Shown: in pieces, positions 25,664 through 34,071 of the stretch
Numbering within the stretch: the first letter of the stretch is position 1
How the letters are laid out: each line of letters starts with the position of its first letter
Translations under genes and position numbers: made by a program
The notes under the pieces: model-generated
Told to the model about the DNA's origin: nothing
The model's database searches: none
What the model saw: the letters and a program-made list of their open reading frames with translations, nothing else
Assembly: GCF_036226445.1 (NCBI RefSeq)
Contig: NZ_CP108474.1
Span: forward strand, 2,666,001-2,730,000
Direction of reading: 5' to 3'
Origin: Streptomyces sp. NBC_01255
GTDB taxonomy: Bacteria; Actinomycetota; Actinomycetes; Streptomycetales; Streptomycetaceae
Length of the DNA stretch: 64,000 nt

Positions 25664-27703
25664 GTGAGATCCACGCCCAGCCGTCGCGCCACCGCGACCG
25701 GCGCTCTGATCGCTGCCGCCGCCATGCTCGCCGTGAGCGTCCAGACGGGGTCCGCCACCGCGGCCAACGCCCCCGCCGATGGAGCGTCCATCGCCCCCAA
25801 GGCCCAGCAGGGCACGTCGGCGAACCCCGGCAAGCTCCCGGCCGACCTCACCCCCGCCGAGCGCACCGCGCTCATCAAGGCGGCCGACGCCGACAAGGCC
25901 GCCACGGCCAAGTCCCTCGGCCTCGGCGCCCAGGAGAAGCTGGTCGTCCGTGACGTCGTGCAGGACCGCGACGGCACGACCCACACGCGCTACGAGCGCA
26001 CCTACGCCGGACTGCCCGTCCTGGGCGGTGACCTGATCGTCGCCGAGTCCAAGGCCGGCGCCACCACCGGTGTCACCAAGTCCTCCGGCGCGGAGCTGAA
26101 GAACGTCGACCTCGCGGCCACCCTCGCCCCGGCCGCCGCCGAGAAGCAGGCCATCGGCGCCGCCGCTGCGGACGGCTCCAAGAAGACCGAGGCCGAGCGC
26201 GCCCCGCGCAAGGTCGTCTGGATGGCCAAGGGCGCCCCCGTCCTCGCGTACGAGACCGTCGTCGGCGGCCTCCAGCACGACGGCACCCCGAACGAGCTGC
26301 ACGTCGTGACCGACGCGAAGAGCGGCGCGAAGCTGTACGAGTGGCAGGCGGTGCACACCGGCACCGGCAACACCCAGTACAGCGGCTCGGTGACGCTCGG
26401 CACCGCGCCCTCGTACACGCTCACGGACACGACCCGCGGCAACCACAAGACGTACAACCTCAACCGGGGTACGTCCGGCACCGGGACGCTCTTCTCCGGC
26501 TCGGACGACGTCTGGGGCGACGGCACCCCGCAGAACCTGGAGACCGCCGGCGCCGACGCGCACTTCGGCGCGGCGCTCACCTGGGACTACTACAAGAACG
26601 TGCACGGCCGCTCCGGTATCCGGGGCGACGGCGTCGGCGCGTACTCCCGGGTCCACTACGGCAACGCGTACGTCAACGCCTTCTGGCAGGACTCCTGCTT
26701 CTGCATGACGTACGGCGACGGCGCGGCCAACGCCAAGCCGCTCACGTCCATCGACGTGGCCGCGCACGAGATGACGCACGGCCTCACCTCCGTCACCGCC
26801 GGCCTGGTCTACAGCGGCGAGTCCGGCGGCCTCAACGAGGCGACCTCGGACATCTTCGCGGCGGCCGTCGAGTTCTACGCCAACAACGCCCAGGACAAGG
26901 GCGACTACCTCGTCGGCGAGAAGATCGACATCCGCGGCAACGGCACCCCGCTGCGCTACATGGACAAGCCGAGCAAGGACGGCTCGTCCAAGGACTACTG
27001 GTACTCCGGTATCGGCAACGTCGACGTCCACTACTCCTCGGGCCCGGCGAACCACTGGTACTACCTGCTCTCCGAGGGCAGCGGCACCAAGACCGTCAAC
27101 GGCGTGACCTACGACTCGCCGACCTCCGACGGCCTGCCCGTGACCGGCATAGGCCGGGACAAGGCCTCGCTGATCTGGTTCAAGGCGCTCACCACCAAGT
27201 TCAACTCCTCCACCAACTACGCCGGCGCCCGCACGGGCACGGTCGCGGTGGCCACAGAGCTGTACGGCGCCGGCAGCCCCGAGGTTCTCGCCGTCCAGCA
27301 CGCCTGGGCCGGTGTCAACGTCGGTACCCGCCCCGGCGGCACCGAGCCGCCCACGGGCACGGTCTTCGAGAACGCGGCCGACGTCTCCATCCCGGACAAC
27401 GGCGCCGCGGTCACCTCGACGGTCAACGTCACCGGCATCGCCGGGAACGCGCCCGCCACCCTCAAGGTGGACGTGGACATCGTCCACACCTACCGCGGTG
27501 ACCTCGTCGTCGACCTCGTCGCCCCCGACGGCTCGGCCTACAGCCTGAGCAACCGGTCCGGCGGCAGCGCCGACAACATCGTCCAGACCTTCACCGTGAA
27601 CGCCTCCTCCGAGGTCGCGAACGGCGCCTGGAAGCTCCGCGTCCAGGACAAGGCCTCGATCGACACCGGCTACATCAACAACTTCAAGCTGACGTTCCCG
27701 TAA
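25664..27703 (+). CDS. Secreted M4 (thermolysin-like) metalloprotease with P domain
   Basis: The 679-residue precursor has a signal peptide (about 1-33), an FTP/pro-domain (about 60-225), an M4 catalytic domain with zinc motif HEMTH (His368, Glu369, His372) and the distal zinc ligand Glu at about 392 in GGLNEATSD, and a C-terminal proprotein-convertase P domain (about 555-679). It should be exported and self-activated by propeptide removal, then degrade extracellular protein. GTG 25664 follows AAGGAG by 5 nt. Four 19-bp tandem repeats precede it and a strong terminator follows, so it is a monocistronic, separately controlled exoenzyme gene. Confidence 0.96.
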   Translation: MRSTPSRRATATGALIAAAAMLAVSVQTGSATAANAPADGASIAPKAQQGTSANPGKLPADLTPAERTALIKAADADKAATAKSLGLGAQEKLVVRDVVQDRDGTTHTRYERTYAGLPVLGGDLIVAESKAGATTGVTKSSGAELKNVDLAATLAPAAAEKQAIGAAAADGSKKTEAERAPRKVVWMAKGAPVLAYETVVGGLQHDGTPNELHVVTDAKSGAKLYEWQAVHTGTGNTQYSGSVTLGTAPSYTLTDTTRGNHKTYNLNRGTSGTGTLFSGSDDVWGDGTPQNLETAGADAHFGAALTWDYYKNVHGRSGIRGDGVGAYSRVHYGNAYVNAFWQDSCFCMTYGDGAANAKPLTSIDVAAHEMTHGLTSVTAGLVYSGESGGLNEATSDIFAAAVEFYANNAQDKGDYLVGEKIDIRGNGTPLRYMDKPSKDGSSKDYWYSGIGNVDVHYSSGPANHWYYLLSEGSGTKTVNGVTYDSPTSDGLPVTGIGRDKASLIWFKALTTKFNSSTNYAGARTGTVAVATELYGAGSPEVLAVQHAWAGVNVGTRPGGTEPPTGTVFENAADVSIPDNGAAVTSTVNVTGIAGNAPATLKVDVDIVHTYRGDLVVDLVAPDGSAYSLSNRSGGSADNIVQTFTVNASSEVANGAWKLRVQDKASIDTGYINNFKLTFP

Positions 27704-27750
27704 CCCGGGACCGTACGGACTGAAGTACCGCGCAGCCTGAAATGACGTGA

Positions 27751-27786
27751 CGGACGCCCGGAGGGAACCTTCCCTCCGGGCGTCCG
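27751..27786 (+). terminator. Terminator of metalloprotease gene
   Basis: CGGACGCCCGGAGGGAA pairs perfectly over 17 bp with its complement across a 2-nt centre (about 15-16 bp stem in practice), 48 bp after the stop codon. Confidence 0.88.
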
Positions 27787-27809
27787 CGCGTCCGCGTCGC
27801 GCGTCTGCC

Positions 27810-27815
27810 TACCCT
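27810..27815 (+). promoter_or_regulatory. Candidate -10 box for a leaderless response regulator mRNA
   Basis: TACCCT ends 7 nt before the ATG at 27823, and there is no Shine-Dalgarno in between. Confidence 0.35.
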
Positions 27816-27822
27816 GGGGCGC

Positions 27823-28479
27823 ATGATCAGGGTGCTGCTGGCGGACGACGAGACGATGATCAGGGCCGGGGTCCGGGCCATCCTCACCACCGACCCCGGG
27901 ATCGAGGTGGTCGCCGAGGCCGGCGACGGCCACGAGGCCGTCGAACTCGCGCGCGTGCACCGGCCCGACGTCGCCCTGCTCGACATCCGGATGCCCCGGC
28001 TCGACGGGCTCGGCGCCGCCGACGAGCTGCGCAGGACCGTCCCGGACACGGCCGCCGTCATGCTCACCACCTTCTCCGAGGACGCCTACATCGCGCGGGC
28101 GCTCGCCCTCGGCATCGGCGGCTTCCTGCTCAAGTCCGGGGACCCGCGCGAACTCATCGCCGGGGTCCGGGCCGTGGCAGGGGGCGGCGCCGCCCTCTCC
28201 CCCGCCGTCGCCCGCCGGGTCATCGACACCCTCGGCGGCGAGCGCCTCGGCCGGGCCGCCGCGGCGCGGGCCCGCCTGGAGCCGCTCACCGGCCGCGAGC
28301 GGGAGGTCGTCGCCCTCCTCGGCGCCGGGCTCTCCAACCAGGAGATCGCGGACCGCATGTACGTCGTCGAGGGCACCGTCAAGGCGCATGTGAGCGCCGT
28401 CCTGGGCCGCCTGGGGCTCCGCAACCGCGTCCAGCTCGCGGTCCTCGCGTACGAGGCGGGTGTGGTCCCCGATGCGTGA
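27823..28479 (+). CDS. NarL/LuxR-family response regulator
   Basis: The 218-residue regulator has a receiver domain (acidic ADDE at the start, phosphoacceptor about Asp54 in VALLDIRMPRLDG, Lys in GGFLLKSG). Its C-terminal LuxR helix-turn-helix reads PLTGREREVVALLGAG and VEGTVKAHVSAVLGRLG. It begins 37 bp after the protease terminator and overlaps the following kinase gene by 8 bp, so the two are co-translated. Targets are unknown; no exporter genes sit beside this pair, unlike the system at 15-17 kb. Confidence 0.94.
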   Translation: MIRVLLADDETMIRAGVRAILTTDPGIEVVAEAGDGHEAVELARVHRPDVALLDIRMPRLDGLGAADELRRTVPDTAAVMLTTFSEDAYIARALALGIGGFLLKSGDPRELIAGVRAVAGGGAALSPAVARRVIDTLGGERLGRAAAARARLEPLTGREREVVALLGAGLSNQEIADRMYVVEGTVKAHVSAVLGRLGLRNRVQLAVLAYEAGVVPDA

Positions 28480-29992
28480 GCGGCTCTTCGACCTGGGCCT
28501 TTGGCTGCTGCTGTGCGTCCCCGTCCTGCTGAGGTCGGACCCCAACGACGGCGGGAGCTGGCCGCAGGTCGCCGTCGGCGTCGTGGTGCTCGGCGGCTGC
28601 GTCGCGATCAGCAGGAGGTGGCCGCTGGCGCCGATCGCCGTCACGGTCGCGGCGAGCCTGCCCGCCACCCTGGAGCTGTTCACCCCCTCGTACAGCCTGG
28701 CGCTCATCGCCTTCGGCTATCTCGCGGGGCGCCGCCAGGAGCACACCCGGAGCGCGCTGTGGCTGTTCGGCGCGGTGGCCGCGGTCGGGCTGCTCCTCAC
28801 CCGGATCACCGCCACCTCGCTCGGCCAGTGGTTCACGCTGCTGCTCGCGCTGGCCCTGGCGATCGTCGCGCCGTGGCTGATCGGCCGGTACGTCCGCCAG
28901 TACGACCGGCTCGTGCACAGCGGCTGGGAGCTCGCCGACCGGATGGAGCGCGAGCAGGCGGCCGTCGCCGACCGGGAGCGGCTGCGGGAACGCTCCCGGA
29001 TCGCGGGCGACATGCACGACTCCCTCGGCCACGACCTGGCCCTGATCGCCGTGCGCGCCGGCGCCCTTGAGGTCGACCCGGCGCTCGGCCCCGACCAGCA
29101 GCACGCGGCCGGCGAACTGCGCCGTGCGGCGGCCGACGCGACGGCCCGCCTCCGGGACGTCATCGGCGTCCTGCGCCAGCCCGACGAGGACCCGGCGCCC
29201 ACGGCCCCGGGCGGCGCACCGGTGGAGGAGCTCGTCTCCCACGCCCGCGCCTCGGGCCTCGCGGTCGCCCTGACGGTGACCGGGAAGGGCCACGAGCCGG
29301 ACGGGATGGCCGGCTGGGCGCTGCACCGGGTCGTCCAGGAGGCGCTCACCAACGCCGCCAAGCACGCGCCGGGCGGCGCCGTGGACGTCCGGGTCGAGGC
29401 CGCTCCAGAGCGCGTCACCGTGAACGTCGAGAGCGGCCCCGGCGCGGCCGGGTCACCGCTCGCCTCGGGCGGCACCGGACTCGTCGGCCTCGACGAGCGC
29501 GTCCGGCTCGCGGGCGGGGTCCTCACCCACGGGCCCACGCCCGACGGGGGCTTCGCGGTCCGCGCGACCCTGCCGCGCCGCACGCCCGCCGGCCCTCCGA
29601 CGTCCTCCCCCGCCGCGCCCACCTCGGCCCGGGAGCTGGACCGTGTCCGCCGCCAGGTCCGCAAGGGTCTCGCCCAGGCCATCTGGATCCCGCTCGCGCT
29701 GCTCGCCGCGCTCGGCCTCCTCATGGCCGGGGTCGCCCTGTGGACCCAGCACCAGTCGTATCTGGAACCGGACGACTACGACCACATGCGGATCGGCCAG
29801 ACCCTCACCGCCATCACCGACGCCGAGGACCTGCCCGACCACCCGCTGGACGGCCCGCCGAAGGGAGTTCCGACGGAGCCGCCCGGCATGGACGAGTGCC
29901 GGTACTACCGCTCCACGCTGCTCGCCGCGGTCCCGGTGTACCGGCTCTGCTTCGTCGACGGGCACCTCGCCGACAAGGCCGAGGTGCGCTGA
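28472..29992 (+). CDS. Sensor histidine kinase with C-terminal membrane anchor and extracytoplasmic domain
   Basis: The 506-residue kinase has an N-terminal four- to five-helix membrane domain (about 5-137), a HisKA_3 helix with phospho-His at about 182 (RSRIAGDMHDSLGHDL) and an HATPase domain ending near residue 370. A Pro/Ser/Thr linker follows, then an additional transmembrane helix (about 405-425) and a 78-residue tail that should be outside the cell. The tail has MRIGQTL, a Cys pair (about 476 and 493) and the pattern CRYYRS...YRLCFVDGHL, which recalls BLIP/SmpA-like folds. This is an inference from pattern only. Kinase domains normally end after the ATPase, so the added sensor-like module is unusual. 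Confidence 0.92.
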   Translation: MRERLFDLGLWLLLCVPVLLRSDPNDGGSWPQVAVGVVVLGGCVAISRRWPLAPIAVTVAASLPATLELFTPSYSLALIAFGYLAGRRQEHTRSALWLFGAVAAVGLLLTRITATSLGQWFTLLLALALAIVAPWLIGRYVRQYDRLVHSGWELADRMEREQAAVADRERLRERSRIAGDMHDSLGHDLALIAVRAGALEVDPALGPDQQHAAGELRRAAADATARLRDVIGVLRQPDEDPAPTAPGGAPVEELVSHARASGLAVALTVTGKGHEPDGMAGWALHRVVQEALTNAAKHAPGGAVDVRVEAAPERVTVNVESGPGAAGSPLASGGTGLVGLDERVRLAGGVLTHGPTPDGGFAVRATLPRRTPAGPPTSSPAAPTSARELDRVRRQVRKGLAQAIWIPLALLAALGLLMAGVALWTQHQSYLEPDDYDHMRIGQTLTAITDAEDLPDHPLDGPPKGVPTEPPGMDECRYYRSTLLAAVPVYRLCFVDGHLADKAEVR

Positions 29993-29998
29993 CACCGC

Positions 29999-32554
29999 CT
30001 ACCGCAGCAGCACGCCCGCGCCCTCCCCCGCCGTCTCCTCCGGCAGGGCCACGAGCCCCGGTTCGGCCGGGTGGGCGAGGAGCGGGTGGGCGGGCAGGAC
30101 GCGGACCGTGCAGCCGAAGGAGCCGGTCCGGTCGAGCTCCAGGGTGCCCGCGTACGGCTGCCGTCCGTCCAGGTCCGGGCCGCCGGCCGGCTTCAGGGTG
30201 GCGGTACGGGTGTCCGCGAGGGTGTCGTCGGCGTCGACCCGTCCCGTGACGGCCTGCACCTCGACGTCGTCGGGGCTCAGCGCACCGAGGGCCACGCGGA
30301 CGCGGACGACCGGGGTCGAGCCGAGCTCCGCGTCCGCCAGGTCGTCCGCGAGCCCGTCGCCGACCTCGACGTGGTCGACGGACACCTTGGGCCAGGCCTC
30401 CCTGGCCCGGGCCTTCCAGGCGGCGAGGTCCCGTGCCCGGTCCGGGGTGAGCGCCCGGCGGGCGTCGGCGGCGGGGACGTAGAGCCGCTCGACGTACTCG
30501 CGGACCATCCGGTCGGCAAGCACCTTCGGGCCGAGGTCGGCGAGGGTGCGCCGGACCATCGCCGTCCAGCCGGCCGGCACTCCGTCGGGGCCCCGGTCGT
30601 AGAAGCGGGGGGCGACCCGGCGTTCGATCAGCTCGTAGAGGGCGGCGGCCTCCAGGTCGTCGCGGCGGTCCTCGTCGGCGGCGGCCGCGCCGTCGGCGGT
30701 GGGGATGGCCCAGCCGAAGTCGGGCTCGAACCACTCGTCCCACCAGCCGTCGAGGACGGAGAGGTTGAGGCAGCCGTTGAGGGCGGCCTTCATGCCGCTG
30801 GTGCCACAGGCCTCCAGGGGGCGCAGGGGGTTGTTGAGCCAGACGTCGCAGCCGGGGTAGAGGCCGCGGGCCATCTCCATGCCGTAGTCGGGCAGGAAGA
30901 CGATCCGGTGCCGGACCCGGGGGTCGTCGGCGAAGCGGACCAGCTCCTGCACGAGCCGCTTCCCGCCGTCGTCGGCGGGGTGCGCCTTGCCGGCGACGAC
31001 GAGCTGCACGGGCCGCTCGGGGTGGAGCAGCAGGGCGCGCAGCCGGTCCTTGTCCCGGAGCATGAGCGTGAGCCGCTTGTACGAGGGGACGCGGCGGGCG
31101 AAGCCGATGGTGAGGACGTCGGGGTCGAGGACGGAGTCGGTCCAGCCGAGTTCGGCGGCTGCCGCGCCCCGCTGCCGCCAGGAGGCCCGGAGCCGTTCCC
31201 GCACGTCGGTCACGAGCCGTTCGCGCAGGGTGCGGCGCAGCTCCCACAGTTCCCGGTCGTCGGCGTCGGGGCCGAGCCGGCCGACCTCGGGGGCGACCCA
31301 GGTGGGGGCGTGGACGCCGTTGGTGATGGAGGTGATCGGCACCTCGTCGGCGTCGAAGCCCGGCCAGAGCCCGGCGAACATGGCCCGGCTGACGGCCCCG
31401 TGGAGGGTGGAGACGCCGTTGGCGCGCTGGGCGAGGCGCAGCCCCATGGCGGCCATGTTGAAGACGCCGGGGTCGCCGCCGAGCGGGGTCTCGTCGCCGA
31501 GGGCGAGGACGCGCCCGGTGTCGACGCCGGGGAGCGCGCCGTCCTGGCCGAGGTGGCGGGCGATCAGGCTCCGGTCGAAGCGGTCGATGCCGGCCGGGAC
31601 GGGGGTGTGGGTGGTGAAGACGGTGCCGGCCCTGACGGTCTCCAGGGCGCTGTCGAAGTCGAGCCCCTCCCCCTGGAGTTCGCGGATGCGTTCGAGGCCG
31701 AGGAGACCGGCGTGGCCCTCGTTGGTGTGGAAGACCTCGGGGTCGGGGGTGCCGGTGAGGCGGGTGTACGTACGGACGGCGCGGACGCCGCCGATGCCGA
31801 GGAGCATCTCCTGGAGGAGCCGGTGCTCGCTGCCGCCGCCGTACAGCCGGTCGGTGACGCTCCGTTCGCCGGGGGCGTTCTCCTCGACGTCGGAGTCGAG
31901 CATGAGCAGCGGGACGCGACCGACCTGGGCGATCCAGATGTGGGCGTGCAGGCTGCGCCCGCCGGGCAGCGCGAGGGTGACCCGGGCGGGGGCGCCGTCG
32001 GCCTCGCGGAGGAGGGTGACCGGCAGCTCGCCGGGGTCGAGGACGGGGTACTGCTCCTGCTGCCAGCCGTCGCGGCCGAGGGACTGCCGGAAGTAGCCAT
32101 GGCGGTAGAGCAGGCCGACGCCGACGAGAGGGACGCCGAGGTCGCTGGCGGACTTGAGGTGGTCCCCGGCGAGGATGCCGAGGCCGCCGGAGTACTGGGG
32201 CAGGGCCGCGGCGACGCCGAACTCGGGCGAGAAGTACGCGACGGCCGCCGGTGGCCGGCCCGGCTGCCCCTGGTACCAGCGGGGGGCGCGCAGATAGGTG
32301 TCGAGGTCCTCGGCGGCGGCGGTCAGCCGGGCCAGGAAGTCCCGGTCGGCGGCGAGCGCGGCGAGCCGGGGGGCTTCGAGGGCGCCGAGGATCCTGACGG
32401 GGTCGGTGCCGGTCCGGCTCTCCGGGGCGAGGGAGTCGAAGAGCGCGCGGGTGGGTTCGTGCCAGGACCAGCGCAGGTTGTGCGCGAGGTCGGCGAGGGG
32501 TCGAAGGGTGTCGGGGAGGACGGGACGCACGGTGAATCGACGGATTGCCTTCAC
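29999..32554 (-). CDS. glgP: Alpha-glucan (glycogen) phosphorylase
   Basis: GlgP releases glucose-1-phosphate from linear alpha-1,4-glucan ends using PLP. The 851-residue protein is of the short actinobacterial/thermophile GT35 type, with an N-terminal DUF3417 segment (LRPLADLAHNLRWSWHEPT) and FSPEFG followed by YSGGLGILAGDH. The PLP-lysine region reads GTSGMKAALNGCLNLSVLDG. GTG 32554 (VKAIRRFTVRP) is chosen because GAAGGTGGACAAC precedes it; a 36-codon upstream extension is not supported. In the GlgE route it degrades the polymer made by GlgE/GlgB. Here it is separated from glgE by an inserted gene set. Confidence 0.95.
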   Translation of the reverse strand: MKAIRRFTVRPVLPDTLRPLADLAHNLRWSWHEPTRALFDSLAPESRTGTDPVRILGALEAPRLAALAADRDFLARLTAAAEDLDTYLRAPRWYQGQPGRPPAAVAYFSPEFGVAAALPQYSGGLGILAGDHLKSASDLGVPLVGVGLLYRHGYFRQSLGRDGWQQEQYPVLDPGELPVTLLREADGAPARVTLALPGGRSLHAHIWIAQVGRVPLLMLDSDVEENAPGERSVTDRLYGGGSEHRLLQEMLLGIGGVRAVRTYTRLTGTPDPEVFHTNEGHAGLLGLERIRELQGEGLDFDSALETVRAGTVFTTHTPVPAGIDRFDRSLIARHLGQDGALPGVDTGRVLALGDETPLGGDPGVFNMAAMGLRLAQRANGVSTLHGAVSRAMFAGLWPGFDADEVPITSITNGVHAPTWVAPEVGRLGPDADDRELWELRRTLRERLVTDVRERLRASWRQRGAAAAELGWTDSVLDPDVLTIGFARRVPSYKRLTLMLRDKDRLRALLLHPERPVQLVVAGKAHPADDGGKRLVQELVRFADDPRVRHRIVFLPDYGMEMARGLYPGCDVWLNNPLRPLEACGTSGMKAALNGCLNLSVLDGWWDEWFEPDFGWAIPTADGAAAADEDRRDDLEAAALYELIERRVAPRFYDRGPDGVPAGWTAMVRRTLADLGPKVLADRMVREYVERLYVPAADARRALTPDRARDLAAWKARAREAWPKVSVDHVEVGDGLADDLADAELGSTPVVRVRVALGALSPDDVEVQAVTGRVDADDTLADTRTATLKPAGGPDLDGRQPYAGTLELDRTGSFGCTVRVLPAHPLLAHPAEPGLVALPEETAGEGAGVLLR

Positions 32555-32579
32555 GTTGTCCACCTTCGCAGGCGAGTAC

Positions 32580-32624
32580 GGAGCGGAGCGGACGCACCAC
32601 GCTGTGCGTCCGGCGTGCCGCTCC
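32580..32624 (-). terminator. Bipartite hairpin between FAD monooxygenase operon and glgP
   Basis: Outer arms GGAGCG/CGCTCC enclose an inner perfect GGACGCAC/GTGCGTCC stem with a 6-nt loop. It lies between the stop of the FAD monooxygenase gene and the glgP start, both on the minus strand. It may end the upstream operon and form part of the glgP leader. Confidence 0.5.
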
Positions 32625-32687
32625 GACGTTAGGACACGGCGGCGCGCCGGACCACGGCGCACGGGGGGCGGGTCGGCGCGGCGCGCG

Positions 32688-34049
32688 TCAGCCGATGACG
32701 GGGAGCGGTACCTCGTACGGGGAACCCTGGTTGACCGTGTCCGGGTCGAAGGCGCCCGTGGCGGCGTACCGCCGGGCGACGGCGGCGAGTTCCTCGGCCG
32801 GGACGACGTCGTGGATGTCGGTGAAGCCGTGCGGGGCGCGCTCGTGGGCGAGCTTGATGACGGCCTCGGGGCCGAGCCGGCGGTTGGCGCGCTGGAGCGC
32901 GGTCATGGCGGGCCGGCGTTCGCGCTCGTACGCGGCGAGGCCCTCGGCCGGGTCGTCGTGGCGGGCCAGCGCGTGGGCGAGGGCGCGGGCGTCGACGATC
33001 GACTGGGTGGCTCCGTTGGAGCCGGTCGGGTACATGGCGTGGGCCGCGTCGCCGACGAGGGTGGTACGGCCGTGGGTCCAGCGGTCCAGGGGCTCGCGGT
33101 CGACCATCGGGTACTCGTGCGCGGAGTCGGCGGCCCGCAGGATGTCGGGGACGCTGACGCCGTCGAACTCCCAGCCCTCGTAGAAGCGGAGAAACGTTTC
33201 CACGGGGACGGAACGGTCCCAGTCGCCCCGCTTCCCCTCCCCCTCGCAGTCCGACCCGCGGCCGGCCTCCGCCGGGCGGGCCAGCGCCCAGTTCACGAGG
33301 ACCTCCCGCCCCGGCCCCGTCGGCCGGCTCATCGGGTACACCACGGCCTTCTGCCGGTCGTCGCCCGCGATGAGCATGAACGACCCCACCGCCCGCGCCG
33401 GCATCCGGGACACCCCCCGCCACACCAGCATCCCGTTCCACGGCGGCCCGCCCTCACCCGGATACAGCGCCGCCCGCACCGCCGACCTGATGCCGTCCGC
33501 GCCCACCAGCACGTCCGGTTCGAGCGAGGCCCGGCCCCGGACGGCCCCCGACCGGTGCTCCAGGCGCAGCCGCGGCCGCCCGTCCGGCAGCGGCTCCACG
33601 CCGCTCACCCGGACCCCGGTCACCAGTGCCGCCGCGCCGAGCCGGGCCCGGACCGCGCCGGCGAGGACCTGCTGGAGGTGCCCGCGGTGCACGGACAGCT
33701 GCGGCCAGCGGTAGCCCGCGCCCAGGCCGCGCGGCTCGCGGGATATCAGCCCGCCCGAGCGGTGGTAGTAGCGCAGCTCGCGGGTGCGCAGGGCGCCCGG
33801 TTCCAGCGCGTCGAGCAGGCCGAGGGCGTCCAGTTCGCGGACCGCGTTCGGCAGCAGGTTGAGCCCGGCACCCACCGGGCGGATCGCGGCCGCCGCCTCG
33901 ACGACCGTGACCCGCTCGAATCCGGCGGCGTGCAGGGAGAGGGCGGTGGTGAGCCCGGCGATGCCACCGCCGGCGATCACGACGTGCGGGCTCCGCCCGT
34001 AAAGGGAGGAAGCCAGGGAGGAAGCCAGGGAGGGGGCATGGAGGTTCAT
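32688..34049 (-). CDS. FAD-dependent aromatic hydroxylase (UbiH/PHBH class)
   Basis: The 453-residue class A flavoprotein monooxygenase would use NAD(P)H and oxygen to hydroxylate a small, probably aromatic, substrate. The Rossmann motif is VVIAGGGIAGLTTALSL (about residue 22), the DG motif VLVGADGIRSAV (about 188) and the GD motif TTLVGDAAHAMYPTGSNG (about 345). The N-terminus contains a short duplicated Ser-Leu-Ala run (SLASSLASSL) encoded by a 13-bp direct repeat. ATG 34049 has AAGGAG 6 nt upstream. It is last in a minus-strand series HpaB-like, MFS, PrnB-like, FAD monooxygenase, 22 bp after the PrnB-like gene, so it probably acts in the same pathway. Confidence 0.9.
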   Translation of the reverse strand: MNLHAPSLASSLASSLYGRSPHVVIAGGGIAGLTTALSLHAAGFERVTVVEAAAAIRPVGAGLNLLPNAVRELDALGLLDALEPGALRTRELRYYHRSGGLISREPRGLGAGYRWPQLSVHRGHLQQVLAGAVRARLGAAALVTGVRVSGVEPLPDGRPRLRLEHRSGAVRGRASLEPDVLVGADGIRSAVRAALYPGEGGPPWNGMLVWRGVSRMPARAVGSFMLIAGDDRQKAVVYPMSRPTGPGREVLVNWALARPAEAGRGSDCEGEGKRGDWDRSVPVETFLRFYEGWEFDGVSVPDILRAADSAHEYPMVDREPLDRWTHGRTTLVGDAAHAMYPTGSNGATQSIVDARALAHALARHDDPAEGLAAYERERRPAMTALQRANRRLGPEAVIKLAHERAPHGFTDIHDVVPAEELAAVARRYAATGAFDPDTVNQGSPYEVPLPVIG

Positions 34050-34071
34050 CGACTGCTCCTTCGCGTCGCCG

